From Diospyros lotus (taxonomy: Eukaryota > Streptophyta > Magnoliopsida > Ericales > Ebenaceae), in NCBI RefSeq assembly GCF_014633365.1, contig NC_068341.1, positions 5,208,001-5,272,000 on the forward strand: a stretch of 64,000 bases of DNA, read 5' to 3'. This document shows positions 36,076-48,455 of the stretch, in pieces. Both the position numbers and the translations under genes were made by a program. Each line of letters starts with the position of its first letter. Within the stretch, counting starts at the first letter, position 1. The notes under the pieces were generated by a model. The model ran no database searches. It saw only the letters and a list, made by a program, of their open reading frames with translations, and was not told the origin of the DNA.

Positions 36076-37903
36076 CTTTCGAGTTTCGACGCTTTTGCGT
36101 GGCTTTGTTTTCATCGAAAAAATTGGGGTGTTTGGTTGCGGTGATACGGATGAACGACCGCCAGACCGACTTTTTCTTTTATTTCTCTACTTTTTTCAGC
36201 TTTTAAGTTTCTAATATCTTTGCTCTTGAGCCTATTTTCAGTTTCTGATTTTTTAAAATAGTAAAAATATGTTTATTTTTATATTTTTAAAAATAAAAAA
36301 ATGATAAATAAAATTTAAAATAATAAAAAATTAGTTACGATTGAATTTTTAAAATGCAAAAAGTTTTACAGATAAAACACTTAAAATATAAAACTAAAAT
36401 ATGAAGACAATAATTCTTAATATTTTTATTATTTTTTGTATTATTTATTTTTTAAATTTACTAGTAATATGACACTATGCAAAAATAAAATGACAATAAA
36501 AATAAAGAAATTGGGCCAAGTCAATAAATTGAGACAGTCCCAAAGCTCATAGCAAGGGCCATTTCAAATAATGCACAACCTAAATAACTCTTATATTTAT
36601 GAGTCATTTCAAGGGCCTAAAAAAGAATAGATATTATCATTTATGAATCCTAATAAAACCTTGATTCAAAATAGATAAATGTTATAAAATTCTTATTTTA
36701 ATAAAGTATCAGAATATTAAAATAAATATTATTTAAAAAAAAAAAATCTCAAATTAAGGAGATTTAAGATTACCTTATTTTTCTACATAAATATGCAGAG
36801 CCTTATTCTATCAAAAACACTTCTCAAATATTCATGTGAATACTATTCTCAAATTTTTATCATTTTCAACGTCTTGACTTAAACATTAAAGTGTTTCTGT
36901 GGAATCTTTTCACACTTTTTAATTGTTCTCTTTTTACATTTTCAGACAAGTACAATCTCAAATAAATTTATTATTATATTTTGATAATAACAAAAGATAA
37001 TTTGAAATACATGCATTCATATATTTGAAAAAATATGATTGGGAATACATATAATTTTAGGAATATATTATTTAGTGTAATATTCTAAAGTTTGACAAAC
37101 ATTTCTAATGCCATTGGATTGAGAGGGCAATTTTCTTGGGCTAGGAAAAATGGGCTCTTGAGACAATACCTCCTAATTAATTTGATTCACATGAGATTGA
37201 ATTTCATTCCAAGTATCTCAGTAAACCCTTCCTTTTTAGCTCATTGTTACAAATTAGGGCTACCACCAATAAATGATATTTAGGTGGCCTAACTCTTCAA
37301 ATGCACAACCAAAATAAATCTTATTAGAATAGGATCATACCATAATAGCATGATATGAAATGGGTAAGATTACCAACTAGAGTAAATTTATAAGCGGCAT
37401 CATACATAATGCATGCCTTATCCTGGCTTTCTTCATTGGCTCTTTTATCCTTTCATTTTTGTTCTTCATTTGTCTAAAGAATTTTTGGAAGAATACTTAA
37501 TAATTGTTGATGCATTTTTAAAATTCCGTGGGAGAGAGAGCCATTGCGCGAAAAAAGTTCTTACAAAAGGCTTTCTAATAGTCTCGGCAGAAGTTTCCAT
37601 CAATCTCAATTAACTTATTCAAGCCTCCTCTATGAACCAAAAGAACCATCAAAGTGGACAACAGATTTATCAAATTATACTACATTTTAGCGAAAAGTTC
37701 AACACAACATGAGACACACCCTACCACTTAGAGGGAAAAAAAATACAAAAAAAGGCGCATAAAAAAACCGTTGAGTTCATCCGAACAAGCAAAGGAAACA
37801 TAAAAAAGCAAGGGTTTGCCACGGTGTTGATTAAATAAGCAAAAGTAACACTAGAAAAAAGAGAAATTTACTAATAAGAGAAATCTATATGATATGAAAG
37901 TTT

Positions 37904-40900
37904 TTAGGCACCCTTCTTTTCCATGAGCTGCTCAATCAAATCGGCTGCTTCTTGAACAGTACCAATACTCTGGGCGCTGTCCTCTTCCACACTGATACCA
38001 AATTCCTCCTCAAGTCCCATCACAATCTCTACCTGCAAAAACATGGGGGAATCCTAGATTACAATCGAGCAAATCACTTTAAATCACCACATCTAATTTC
38101 TTACACTTTCTTATCATAAATTGAAGCAAGCATCTGAATGATCGTTAACCCTAACACTGATTGTCTCAGGAAGAAGAGAAAACAAATTTCCAAAGCTGAT
38201 CCAAAGATGAAATATATATTTTGTCCACTAAATATAGGTATGAGTGAATAAAAATCATTCTCGGTTGGGCTAATAAAGCAAGCAAGCAAGCAAGGATTCT
38301 TAAGCTCAGTCATTCATACAAAAATTTCAACACAAAAATATTTAAACAAATAATGTTGGTCTAATTTAACACAACAATTTTATTTTATTTTATTTTGCTT
38401 AGTGTGGCCTGTTTGATCTTAGCTGCACAAGAATACCTCGGGTAGACCAAATAAAGGGAGAAAATGGATAAATTGGGTTACCGTGTCAAGAGAGTCAGCC
38501 CCAAGTGTCGCAAACGTAGAGTCTCCAGTGACAGAAGTCTCAGCTGGAAGAGCCAGCTGCTTCCTCACAATTTCACACACTTTCTCTACGGTCTCTGGTT
38601 TGGCCTGTTCAAACAAAACAGCAATTCATCCCTGGTCAAGCTTTTTATATCTATACACCAATACCAACAAACTTTATGCAGCATAATTTCCAAATTTAAT
38701 TTAACAGGGTTTGTACACTCTGCAAAAGATTGGACTTGCACATTGAGCTTGAAGTTTTCAGACACCAAGATAAATCTCCCTCTGCATAAAAAAATTTTGT
38801 GGATACGTGGCCAGACAACCTTGTTTTGCTCCATATTACAAGCTTGCAAATAATAATTTAAACCAATTAACAAATCCAGAAACTCCCACATAATACAGGG
38901 CTACATACTCAATTTTGGACAAAGAGGTGGCCAAACTTCAGAAATTGTTCTTTAAAATTATATAACCAGACAGCCAAGATGGATTTACTATTTGTTATGA
39001 AATATGACGAAATCACACAAAATGGCTTACTCCAAGAAAAGTATGAAAATTGACAACAAACAAAGATGCTAAAGGTTACATTGTCCCACATTTACATCTT
39101 ATGATATCCTCATCATAAATTGTTAATGAACAAAACTAACCTCCTGAATTGTGGTATTCCATTATCTGATTACTAAGCCCCTGATATCACCAATTCAGAT
39201 TCTGGATTTTCAATAAATTGTACATAGAATGTAGGTTCGCATAACCCATGGATTTGAAAAATGAGACTTCTATGCCTACAATATGTGAAATCATGGTTCA
39301 AGGAACATACCGCACATGAAACCTTAAAGCGATGAGCAACTGTTTGCAACCTGATTGACGGAAAGAATTTTCCATTGATTGGCAGTGATACTGAATTCAG
39401 ACTAGAGATTTGACTGGGTACCTGCTCCATCCAATATCAATTTTTTTAGCCAATCCAAGAAATAAAGAAGCCAGTGTGACCAAATGAATTAGAACTTTTA
39501 AGATTTTGTTTTACTGTGCATTTATGGAATAAGGTTTCTATACTTTTAGAAACTAAAAGGCACCAATAGAATGTGCAAAATCCAAATTTTTCTGATCCAA
39601 AGCGCCCCTTAGAAAGGCTATTTACTTGAAAATATACTAAGGCTAAGAAGCTCAAGACTACAAAAATTGAAAACAAAATTCATACAGCAATCAATATAAC
39701 CTACTAACAATTCCAACTATAACAAGATTTCATTAACAATCAGTAACTCCAAGTCCAACAAAAATATGAATCGAAGCATCCAAATAACATGCAATGAATA
39801 TAACAGAAGGCATATGCATATGCAAGAACTTATGGATATAAGATTCAAATCAATAATTGCTAATAGAAACTAAAAATCAAGAAAACTAGCAAATTCATTT
39901 CTTTCCATTCTAAAAAATAGTTCCGATTATAGGAGCTAATAGTGAGAACATTAACCACAGATAAAAATGAATTCAAATAAAAGGCCAAGCCGCCAAGGTA
40001 TGTTTGGAACTTGGATTCCTGGATATGACAGAAAAGAAAGGAAAATGATTTTTTTTTGGTTTCCCCCCGGGGGAGGAGGGGAATGAATAAAGCTGAATTT
40101 ATTTATTTAATTTGGTTGAATTAGAAAATAAGAGGGAAATGAATAAATGCTTGTGAAATAATCATTGCCTGGTTGATATCCACAAGAAAACACACTCGCA
40201 CATACATATAGTTACTGATTTCATTTTTCTTTCCCATGTGAAAACCTAGACGTCCCAGTACACAGTCTACCGTAGAAACAAAGTATAAGGCAAGATTAGG
40301 TTAATAAGAAATCTGTAGGTAGAGACATTCGTGCAACAAAAAAAAGTTAAGAAATTAGCAACAAAATTTCTTTAGGAATATCCGTTTCCATCAGAAGAAT
40401 AAACAGCGCACTAGTGATGAAATGGATCCTTTAAAAACAAAGGCTATGTTGCTAAAGATTCACAAAGCTTAAAACAAACTTCTTACAAAACAGAGAGTAA
40501 TGAGATTAACCATCAAAAAGTACATGTACAACACGCATCAATATAACCAGTAAACGTAGATGCATTGGATACAAAATAATGTACATGTATAGTGATAAGC
40601 ATGTACGAACAGCAGTTCTGAAACAAGGATTGCAAACATATATGGTAAAAACCGAGAAAACTAGCAAAACAGTATTTCTTTTCGCAAAATTAGTACCACT
40701 CTAATGGGTGCTGACATTAACTTCGCGACTAAATCGAAGATGAATCCTGGTAGAATGAATATACAGAGCCAAAGATCCAGGAATCCGGAAACAAAATTCA
40801 CATAGTAAAGGAAGGGAAAAGGATAGTTAGAAAAGAAAAAGGAAATGAAGGAGACTACGAAGACAACGAATAGGTAAAGAACAAGAGAAGAAATCAACTA

Positions 40901-41190
40901 AAATATAACTTCTTCCTATTCTCCTTCCGTTTGTTTTCCACCTCAAAAGTAACCAGGAAAGAAGCAGAACTTTTGTTCTCCCATCTTTTCCATCCGATTC
41001 CACAAGTTCCAAAGACACTTAAGCAACAATAAGATCAAATCAAAATACGGAAACATGCATTGAAAATAAGCTGAAAATCGAAATCGATAGAGCTTGAGAG
41101 GGCGGAGATCAGAGAGAATTTTACCTTGCTTTGTTTGAAAGAGCAGGAGAGGGAGGACATGGAGAGAGCCGATCCGGTGACAGAAGCCAT
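37904..41190 (-). CDS. ACP: Acyl carrier protein, plastid type, copy 2
   Basis: Same four-exon structure: 41190-41125, 39421-39311, 38604-38482, 38032-37904; 142 aa. The transit peptide differs from copy 1 at four places in exon 1 (I4V, S5T, S8A, C17S) and one in exon 2 (LQAVAH against LQTVAH). The mature part, including the Ser97 attachment site in GADSL, is identical; the differences I found there (such as AAA/AAG and GAT/GAC) are synonymous. The exons are intact and the TATA box is kept, so both genes look functional. The intron 2 and intron 1 lengths differ slightly (706 against 684 bp; 1703 against 1663 bp). It serves the same role in plastid fatty-acid synthesis. Confidence 0.95.
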
Positions 41191-41318
41191 TGATAATCGG
41201 AGAGTTCAAACAGATCTGAGACTTTGTTTGAATAAATTCAGAGAGCGAGGAAGAGGCGAAGGGCACGAGGAGCGTGAAGTAGAGAGATACAGCGAGGGAG
41301 AAAGGGAGAGAAATGGGG

Positions 41319-41332
41319 TTTATATATATGGA
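41319..41332 (-). promoter_or_regulatory. TATA box of ACP copy 2
   Basis: On the minus strand CCATATATATAAACC lies about 130 bases upstream of the start codon at 41190, equivalent to 36062-36075 in copy 1. Confidence 0.7.
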
Positions 41333-42050
41333 GGTCTTTCGAGTTTCGACGCTTTTGCGTGGCTTTGTTTTCATCGAAAAAATTGGATGTTTGGTTGCGG
41401 TGATACGGATGACCGACCGCCGGACCGACTTTTTCTTCTTTCTTTTTATTTTTTTTTCTTTTATTTCTCTACTTTTTTCAGCTTTTAATATTCTTATAAA
41501 TTATGTTTTATTTTTTAATCTTCAAAATTATTTTATATGTCAATATATTCTTGTACTATTTATTTTTTAAATTTATTAGTAATTTGAAATGTGGGCCTTT
41601 CATATATTTGAAAAAATATAATTGGGAAGACATAATTTTAGGAATATATTGTTTAGTGTAATTTTCTAAAATTTGACAAATATCTCTTAACGCCATAGGA
41701 TTGAGAGGGCAATTTTCTTGGCCAGTAAAGACGGGCTGTTGAGGCAATAGCTCCTAATTAATTTGATTCACGTGAGATTGAATTTCCTTTTTAGCTCATT
41801 GTTATAAATTAGGGCTACCATCAATATATGATATTTAGGTGGCCTAACTCTTCACATGCACAACCAAAATAAATATGATTAGAATAAGACCATATCATAA
41901 TAGTATGACATATTAAGGACACTAAAATTAAAAGAAATCATTAAAATCACAATTATAACATATTTATCAGTGGCTTCATACATAATGTGTGTCTCATCTC
42001 GCTTTTTTTATTTGCTCTTTTGTCCTTTTTTTTTTCTCTTCTTTATTTGT

Positions 42051-43191
42051 TTAAATAATTAAAAAAAAAACTAAATATGCTTATGCAAATTTAGTTTAAT
42101 TTGGAAAGAAAAATTAAGAGCTTGTGATACAAATTTAGGTTTAATTTAGAAAGAAGGACAATTTAACGTGTAATGTTACTCCTTTATGTTCATATATTTA
42201 GGAAATAAAAATTGCTGGAATGAATTATATTTACATAAATATCACTGTCGCATTGTATTTTACTAGTGATAATTTTTTTGTATAAAAGGTGTATAAGAAT
42301 AATGATTTGCAAATGAAGTGAAGGTGACCTTTTTGGAGCACATAGATGAAATGGACGTTTGACGTTTGGTTATCGCCTTAACCATTCCAACCCACATTTC
42401 AATGGTTTCCAAGTTGTTAAGCTGATTCTATTTCTATCACCTGCTACCAATTTCTCTCTTCAAAATTTGGAATCAGTTAGAAAATTGGGCAATGATGTTC
42501 AAATATAAATCCTGCATAAAATAACAAGTATTATTAGTAATTATTATAACCACTCCAACCCACCGCCAACACCACCGTCCTTGTTACCATTCTCCACCAC
42601 AATATACTCAAGCAACCACTTCCATCTAACATGAAAGTTCCTTTCATTTCATTTTCCTCCACTTTCTCGGGAAACAATTGGACAAAGCAAATTTAAACCA
42701 ATGAATCACAGTTCAGGCAATCAAAATCTTATCAAGCAGTTCAAGAAAGTTTGCAATGAAAATCATCAATCCAATTAGTTATATAACATGACAAACGGAG
42801 AATGAAGATAGGGAAACTGAAATTAATATACACCAAGGCAGGGTAAATTCACTCTAATTCATCCAGTATGTAATTTAAATGGACTATACACAATTTTGGG
42901 CCACACCGTGCGTCGTAGAGTTTGGATCTCGGGGCACAAAAATCAAGTCTGGGAGATGGCCTCAGGGTAGAGACTGAGCCATTTACAAAAATCTTGGATC
43001 GATGATTGATCCTCAAGAAAATTAAATTGAAACCACAAGCCATATAAATAAATCATAAGCAACCTAAACAGCCCCCCCTGTGCAATACTCAGGTCTAACT
43101 AAACAACAAAACCCCACATGAGCAGCCAAAGCACATGCTCCAGCAATAGAATGCTGATGAATTGATTCTGGTTTCTGTTTCTTCTCCCTTC
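42051..43191. other. Intergenic region between ACP copy 2 and the NHX gene
   Basis: AT-rich. The right part (about 42800-43191) is probably NHX 3' UTR and downstream sequence. A CCAACCCACCGCCAACACC patch near 42558 is low complexity. No gene seen. Confidence 0.6.
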
Positions 43192-46100
43192 TCATTGTAA
43201 ATTAAGCCCACTTTGTTCAGTAGGAGAGCCAGGAACATACGCTACAAAACCCCGTCCGCCGAAAACAGGCCTCATGAAGGCATTGTCAAATTTTCGCCAA
43301 TAGTAGTGCACGGTACGAGTAGGCGTGGACAGAAGCATCCGCAAGCTGGTTGGGCGGGCAATATGATGGCCAGGCAGATCAGCTTCTGACTCCCCATTGG
43401 AAAGAAGTGGCATGACGAAGGACTTGGGAGTGGTGGGTTCAGAGGACAGCATTCTTGTCAAGTTCTTTGGTGAAGGCAGCAAGAATCTCACCAAAGGTTT
43501 AGTTAATAACCCGAACACCTGGAAATGGCCAGATCGGAAAATAAGACCTAACTTTCAGTGAATAGTTGTTGCTGCTAGCTCCGCCATCATTGAGAGAATA
43601 AAATGTAAACCAGACAATGATAGCTGAGACAAAATAGTTTCAGTCGAGCAAAATGAAATTGATTATCAGATTGTAAATCTATTTAACAAATCTGCCACGT
43701 TGGACTTGCATCTAGTGTCCTAATACTGCTTAGTGCATACCGTGCAATGTGCATGGCCAAAATAACTAATAAATAAAATAAACCAAAACAAGTAATAAAT
43801 TAAAGAAATAACAAATCAATTAACCAAAGTAAAGGAGTGAAGGTGACGCAGTCAAGACTGAGAATAGGTATTTGGAAATAGATTGCCACTGAGACAAAAT
43901 GAGACTAACCAAGAGTTTAAAATTAAAAAAAAAAATGTATTTTTTTTATATTCAGTCTCTGGTCCAGGATTAGGACCAGGCCGGAACTAATTTTATCAAA
44001 CTTCTGGACCGAACTGGGTTTGGATCCAACTGGGTTTGTCAGACTGGATCGGTTCAGTTTTCTGGTCCAAACTGGAATTTGAACACCCAATGCCTCATGC
44101 TCAAATTGCTCGAACACATAGTTATTTGTTGGCAGTGCCAAGTAGCCAGGGATACCAAGTTGAGGTCAGAAAGATAGTTTGACCAGAGGTACTAGAGGCC
44201 AGGGATCTCAGAGCAATCTATACATCTAAAAAGTTCAGGCTAAATCATCTCAAACATTACGCTACTATCACATTTTGTTCAATTGAAGCAAAGCCAATGT
44301 ATTTCCAAGAGCGCCTATGTCAGCAGCTGAGACAAACTTCACCACATAATATTGCCTATATCAATCATGAAAGCCAATGTATTTCCAAGAATGCCTGTGT
44401 CACCAGATGAGACAATCATGCTAATGTTGCAGAAACTTCACCATATAATATCGCCAGTATTTTTTTTTTTTTGGAAATATTCAACACTTGCAAAGGGATT
44501 CGGCTTTAGGGAACCCTTCAGTGTGGCTTGGCACTTGGCAGACAGCCAGACAGGTGAAATTGCAGGTTGTCACCCAGGAGCAGACACAGGATGGAAGGTT
44601 TGGGGAGGCCAAAATCTCAACATTAGGATAATCATGCGTCAGATAGTCTCCTCGCATACCTAGGTGTACAAGTCTTTTAAGCTTATTAGATTTTTACTTT
44701 TACTTGGGGGGCCAATAATAGTAATATTCCTAAATTTTTTTGTTTCTATTATATACTAAAAGGGGTTTCCAAGAATTTGGGGGGCCAATAATGGTAAAAT
44801 TCCTAATCTTTTTTGTTTTTAATATATACTAAAAGTTCAATAATCCCGGGGCGAGTAGGGCCGCCCCTCTCTGCCCCAATTGTCAGAAGAAGACTAAGAA
44901 TACTTACCACTGTGCTGAAGAGAACAACTGTGATGGTACTCGTGATCATGAAAGCATTCCCAGGCAACTGGGTATGACCTCCCCTTGTAAACTGCATACA
45001 TGAGATTGAAAATATATCATGTAATATCACAGCACTTGAAAAGGGTCCCAAAACCTTGCATCCCAGGGATATGCAGGAACAAGTTATGGAAGACAAGTGA
45101 TGGTCGTCTAGTACACACAAGCACATCTGGATATTAACTGCTGGCAGGAAACAAAAATCCCTTATCTTAGGGACACAGCCGAATCAATTACCTGATTATA
45201 GGCAAGGGCCATAGAAACAGCACCTCTCATAAGACCAGCCCACCATATAGTAACCTTAAAAAGTAAGTTGAAAAGGTAAGATGTAATATGCCTATTAGCT
45301 CAATGACATCTGAAGCATAGAACTGGAATGAAAGATTCTACCTGCTGCTTTAAGCCAATTTTCTCGAATGGAGACTTCCTGGTCAGGTTGGATAGAAATG
45401 ATAATGGGAAAACAAAGGCTGCTCTTCCCACCATAATCAGCCCCATTAGTATAGAGCTCACTGCAACTGATTTTCCTGGGCTGCAAGAAAGAGATAAAGA
45501 AAAAAAGGTGATATGATTGAGCAGATATTCAACCATGAAATCATATATACAGTTTGTCAATCAAGAGAATGCGTGATGTTAAACATTTCCTTTCAACATA
45601 TGATCCGTACCTGTCATGTACAAATTTCCACTTCTCAATGTCCAAAGCATCCATACCAACATAGAGAAAGATAAATATCTCACAAACAAATGACAGTGTT
45701 GCAAAAGCATGCCTACAGATATGTTTAGAGGCAGAAAGATATTAGCATTGCAAACTGTATGGCATTCTGCCAAAACAGAGAAAATATTTTAGCAATTAAT
45801 AAACTTATTTGAGGATTAAACATACTTGGTAGTGATTCTTGAACTCTCAGTGACATTATGCCAGGTATAGTGCGACATCACAATCCCACAGAAGAAGACA
45901 GTGAGAATTGCACTCAAGTAAAACAGCTGCAATAAAGTGCAGTATTAGAATTTTCAGGTTAAGATTCTAAAATTGCACACCTGCAGGACACCAATCCAGT
46001 ATTGATTGCAGATCAAAAACAAGAGGCAAAAACAAAGAATAGGTGCCTATAGGTAGATGGAAATCTTACTTCTGCCACCATGTATGAAAGGTATGCCATA

Positions 46101-48455
46101 AGCATCATAAGAGCAAACTCACGATCAGTTGAGTGCCTGGTGTCCATAATAGAAAGCGTAAATAGTTGTTCTTAGAAAAAAATTAAAAATTTTAGTATGT
46201 GATCATCATATCGTTTCTCTTTCCATGGCTACTTGTGGATAATAAACCATGGCATCAAATTGTTCCCTCCCTCCAACCCACACAATATAACACCCAGATG
46301 GACCAAAATAAGAACTATAAGTGATATAGCCAACATGTTGGGTGCAGAAGCAGAAATAAGGATGTTTTTAATTATCTGCAAGCACACCACACACTTTATA
46401 GGAGAATTTGCTTTATTTTAGTAGTATAAGTCAAACTTAGCAGTATGTCCAAACCTCCCAAAATAAAGCTTCTTGATGATGTATGCACTTAGCAATCCAA
46501 CCTGCATGAGTAGAAAAAAAAAATGTCAACAACATATGTAGGAAGTAAATATTTGCAACATCCACACAGAGAGAGAGAGAGAGGAGGACTCACCATAACT
46601 CCCAGCAGAGTGCTTGCGAAAAACAAATATAAGAAATTGCCAACAAGTTGGAAAAATGTGCTAGAGTCTATATGAGATAGGTCAAAGCTCTGAATCGCAT
46701 TGAAAAGCACTACTGATGTGGCATCATTCACAACTCCTTCGCCAAAGACTAGACTGTAGAGTAGGGGTGTCTCATCCTGATTAAGCACCTGAATAACAGT
46801 TGGGATACATTTAGCTGTGAGGGCCTTTGATGAAACAAAATCAAGCATAAAAAATCGAGTAAATGTTATTTATCTAGATTGGAGATGGATCTCCAGTCTA
46901 GTTGGTACACTTTCATCATTTTCCAATGAAAATGTGCCAACTAGACTGGAGATCCATCTGATCTCCAATCTAGATAAATAGCATTACTCTAAAAGAATAT
47001 ATTTGTACCTGCAAGGTGCAAACGGAATCTGTCGCCGAAAAAATTGCTCCAATTGCTGCAAATAATTGAGAAAAAGTAGAGAAAATGAAGATATGTTGCA
47101 TGAGCAGGAAACAGTAAGGAAAAAAGGGAATACAGAAACAGAAATGGAGTCGTACCCAGGTAATCTCCAATTTCAAGATCACCAATACTCATTTTCTTGA
47201 AGAAGTTCATGGCACCTGTTGGAAAAAAATAGAGAAAACCCCCCATTACTACTACAATGCCTAGCCCATAGAATGGTAAACAACTTGAGAAAGTTCCTGT
47301 CAGTAATGCAGCACTACTCAGACAAGAATGTTTCTTGCCCATTGAATGTTGCATCAGAAATAACTATGCAGTGTGCTTTACTAACACTTGCCTTTTCCTT
47401 TAACAGAGAGAAATAAGTATGAGAAATCAGTTCAGATACAAGAACATACCACAGGAGATGATGGCAAAGGATATCAGAGTACCAATAGCACCAAACAGCA
47501 TGATAGTTGTGAAGTTGCGAAAAAATTGTTTCTTCTTTACTTGAAACCTGATTAGCAAATTCCAGGCAAGGGAAGAACAGAATTAAAGTTGCATGCAACA
47601 GCAATCCACTAGAGATATCTTTTCAGGCGTTATGCTACTCATATTGGATACTGCAGATAGGTTGCAGGCTGTTTGGAGCCAAACGATATTAAATCAATTC
47701 CATGGCAAAGATCAAATTAATGCCTGTTCATACTTCAGGTTACCACCATGAATTCGACACAAGATGTCAAATAAAAAGAAGAAATTGTGAAATTGAATCA
47801 AATTCAAAATGGTGCCAGCCCTGATGCAGCCACAATAATGGAACATCAAACTAAAGACTAACCAATTGGCAGTAAAATTCTGATTAAAATTTCCGTAAAC
47901 ACTAAAGCATAACCATTATGACTTTTCTGCATACATTTATCAACTCAATGGTAACAAGATTTCATATGTTTGCTTATAGATGACTACCTAAGGAGTGAGA
48001 TCCAATTCTTCTCATCAAGGAAGAAATTAATGAAACTGAACAACATACCCTGCATTGAAAATGATGGGTGGAAGAAGGTATATGAAGAAAAGATCTTCGC
48101 TGAAAACTAAAAGATGAGAACTTTTGCCTCCACTGATTAGCAGGATAACAATTCCAGTGCACACACCCTGTCATCAAACCACATGATGTAAAGCTCAATT
48201 GCACTTTTACCACTTCAAAAAAGTACATAAATGCATACATCTGCATGCTCGTCCATTACTATGTGGCCTAATGCAACTTACAATTAAGAGTGCCGTAATA
48301 GACTCATTCATCCACCGGGTCTCCTCCAACAGATGCCCAATCACGATACATGCACATAGAAGAGCCACAAACAGGTTTATCGACACCACCGAGGTGTGAT
48401 CAGAAGCAGATATTTCATTCATCTTCGTCAACAGAAAACCTAAACCAACTCCCAT
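43192..48455 (-). CDS. NHX: Vacuolar Na+(K+)/H+ exchanger, class I NHX
   Basis: Fourteen coding exons on the minus strand: 48455-48282, 48167-48049, 47547-47450, 47215-47156, 47055-47009, 46788-46594, 46501-46455, 46136-46070, 45926-45826, 45712-45611, 45480-45342, 45254-45192, 44991-44908, 43518-43192. Every junction is GT-AG and in frame; 540 aa, the usual class I length. Landmarks are SDHTSVVSINLFVALLCACI (first membrane segment), the amiloride-site motif LFFIYLLPP (84-92), ATDSV with Asp160, GEGVVNDATSVVLFNA with the Asn187-Asp188 pair, TWHNVTESSR, and the C-terminal tail TRTVHYYWRKFDNAFMRP. Class I NHX proteins sit in the tonoplast and exchange cytosolic Na+ or K+ for vacuolar H+, supporting salt tolerance, K+ storage and pH control. 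No lesions are seen. Which of NHX1-4 it matches best I cannot tell. Confidence 0.96.
43940..44094. mobile_element. hAT-like terminal fragment in NHX intron 13
   Basis: On the minus strand the segment starts GGGTGTTCAAATTCCAG at about 44094, followed by repeated GGACC/GATCC/CAGTTTGG motifs, the style of hAT termini with repeated subterminal transposase sites. A matching second end is not evident, so it is probably a truncated copy. Confidence 0.35.
44285..44455. repeat. Imperfect tandem duplication in NHX intron 13
   Basis: AAAGCCAATGTATTTCCAAG occurs near 44290 and again near 44369. Each copy is followed by a CCTRTGTCA...GAGACAA segment and then ACTTCACCAYATAATAT. The second copy has about 20 extra bases. 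Confidence 0.7.
44577..44875. mobile_element. Small DNA-transposon remnant in NHX intron 13
   Basis: The ends have the look of a common plant element: CCAGGAGCAGACACAGGA on the left and, inverted, GGGGCAGAGAGGGGCGG on the right. The flanks GTTGTCAC and ATTGTCAG may be a decayed target duplication. Inside, a unit of about 75 bp (GGGGGGCCAATAAT...TATATACTAAAAG) is repeated in tandem (about 44705-44835). It ends only about 30 bases from exon 13, in the downstream intron. Confidence 0.45.
46858..46988. mobile_element. Foldback MITE in NHX intron 5
   Basis: Left arm 46858-46918 and right arm 46924-46988 are near-perfect inverted copies of about 60 bp (cores TTATCTAGATTGGAGAT and ATCTCCAATCTAGATAA; GATCTCCAGTCTAGTTGG and CCAACTAGACTGGAGATC) with a loop of only a few bases. 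The element fills more than half of a 220-bp intron, ending 20 bases from the donor of exon 5 (47009). The pre-mRNA can fold into a long duplex here. Confidence 0.9.

Larger units (their letters stand above)
32403..37490. repeat. Tandem duplication, unit 1 (contains ACP copy 1)
   Basis: Nearly the whole of this unit recurs in the same orientation at 37522-42050. Matches run from the CTTATTCAAGCC phrase (about 32432 against 37614), through all exons and introns of the ACP gene and its promoter, to the far upstream flank (for example AATTTTCTTGG near 37125 against 41710, and CATACATAATG near 37400 against 41970). This copy carries extra AT-rich sequence around 36240-36420 and 36475-37010 that unit 2 lacks. 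Confidence 0.9.
37522..42050. repeat. Tandem duplication, unit 2 (contains ACP copy 2)
   Basis: Direct repeat of 32403-37490. Near its left edge, TCCGTGGGAGAGAGAGCC (about 37524) matches TCCGTGGGAAAGTGAGCA in unit 1. About 68 bases absent from unit 1 then follow (about 37544-37611) before similarity resumes at CTTATTCAAGCC. Introns are nearly as alike as exons, which points to recent duplication or gene conversion. Confidence 0.9.
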
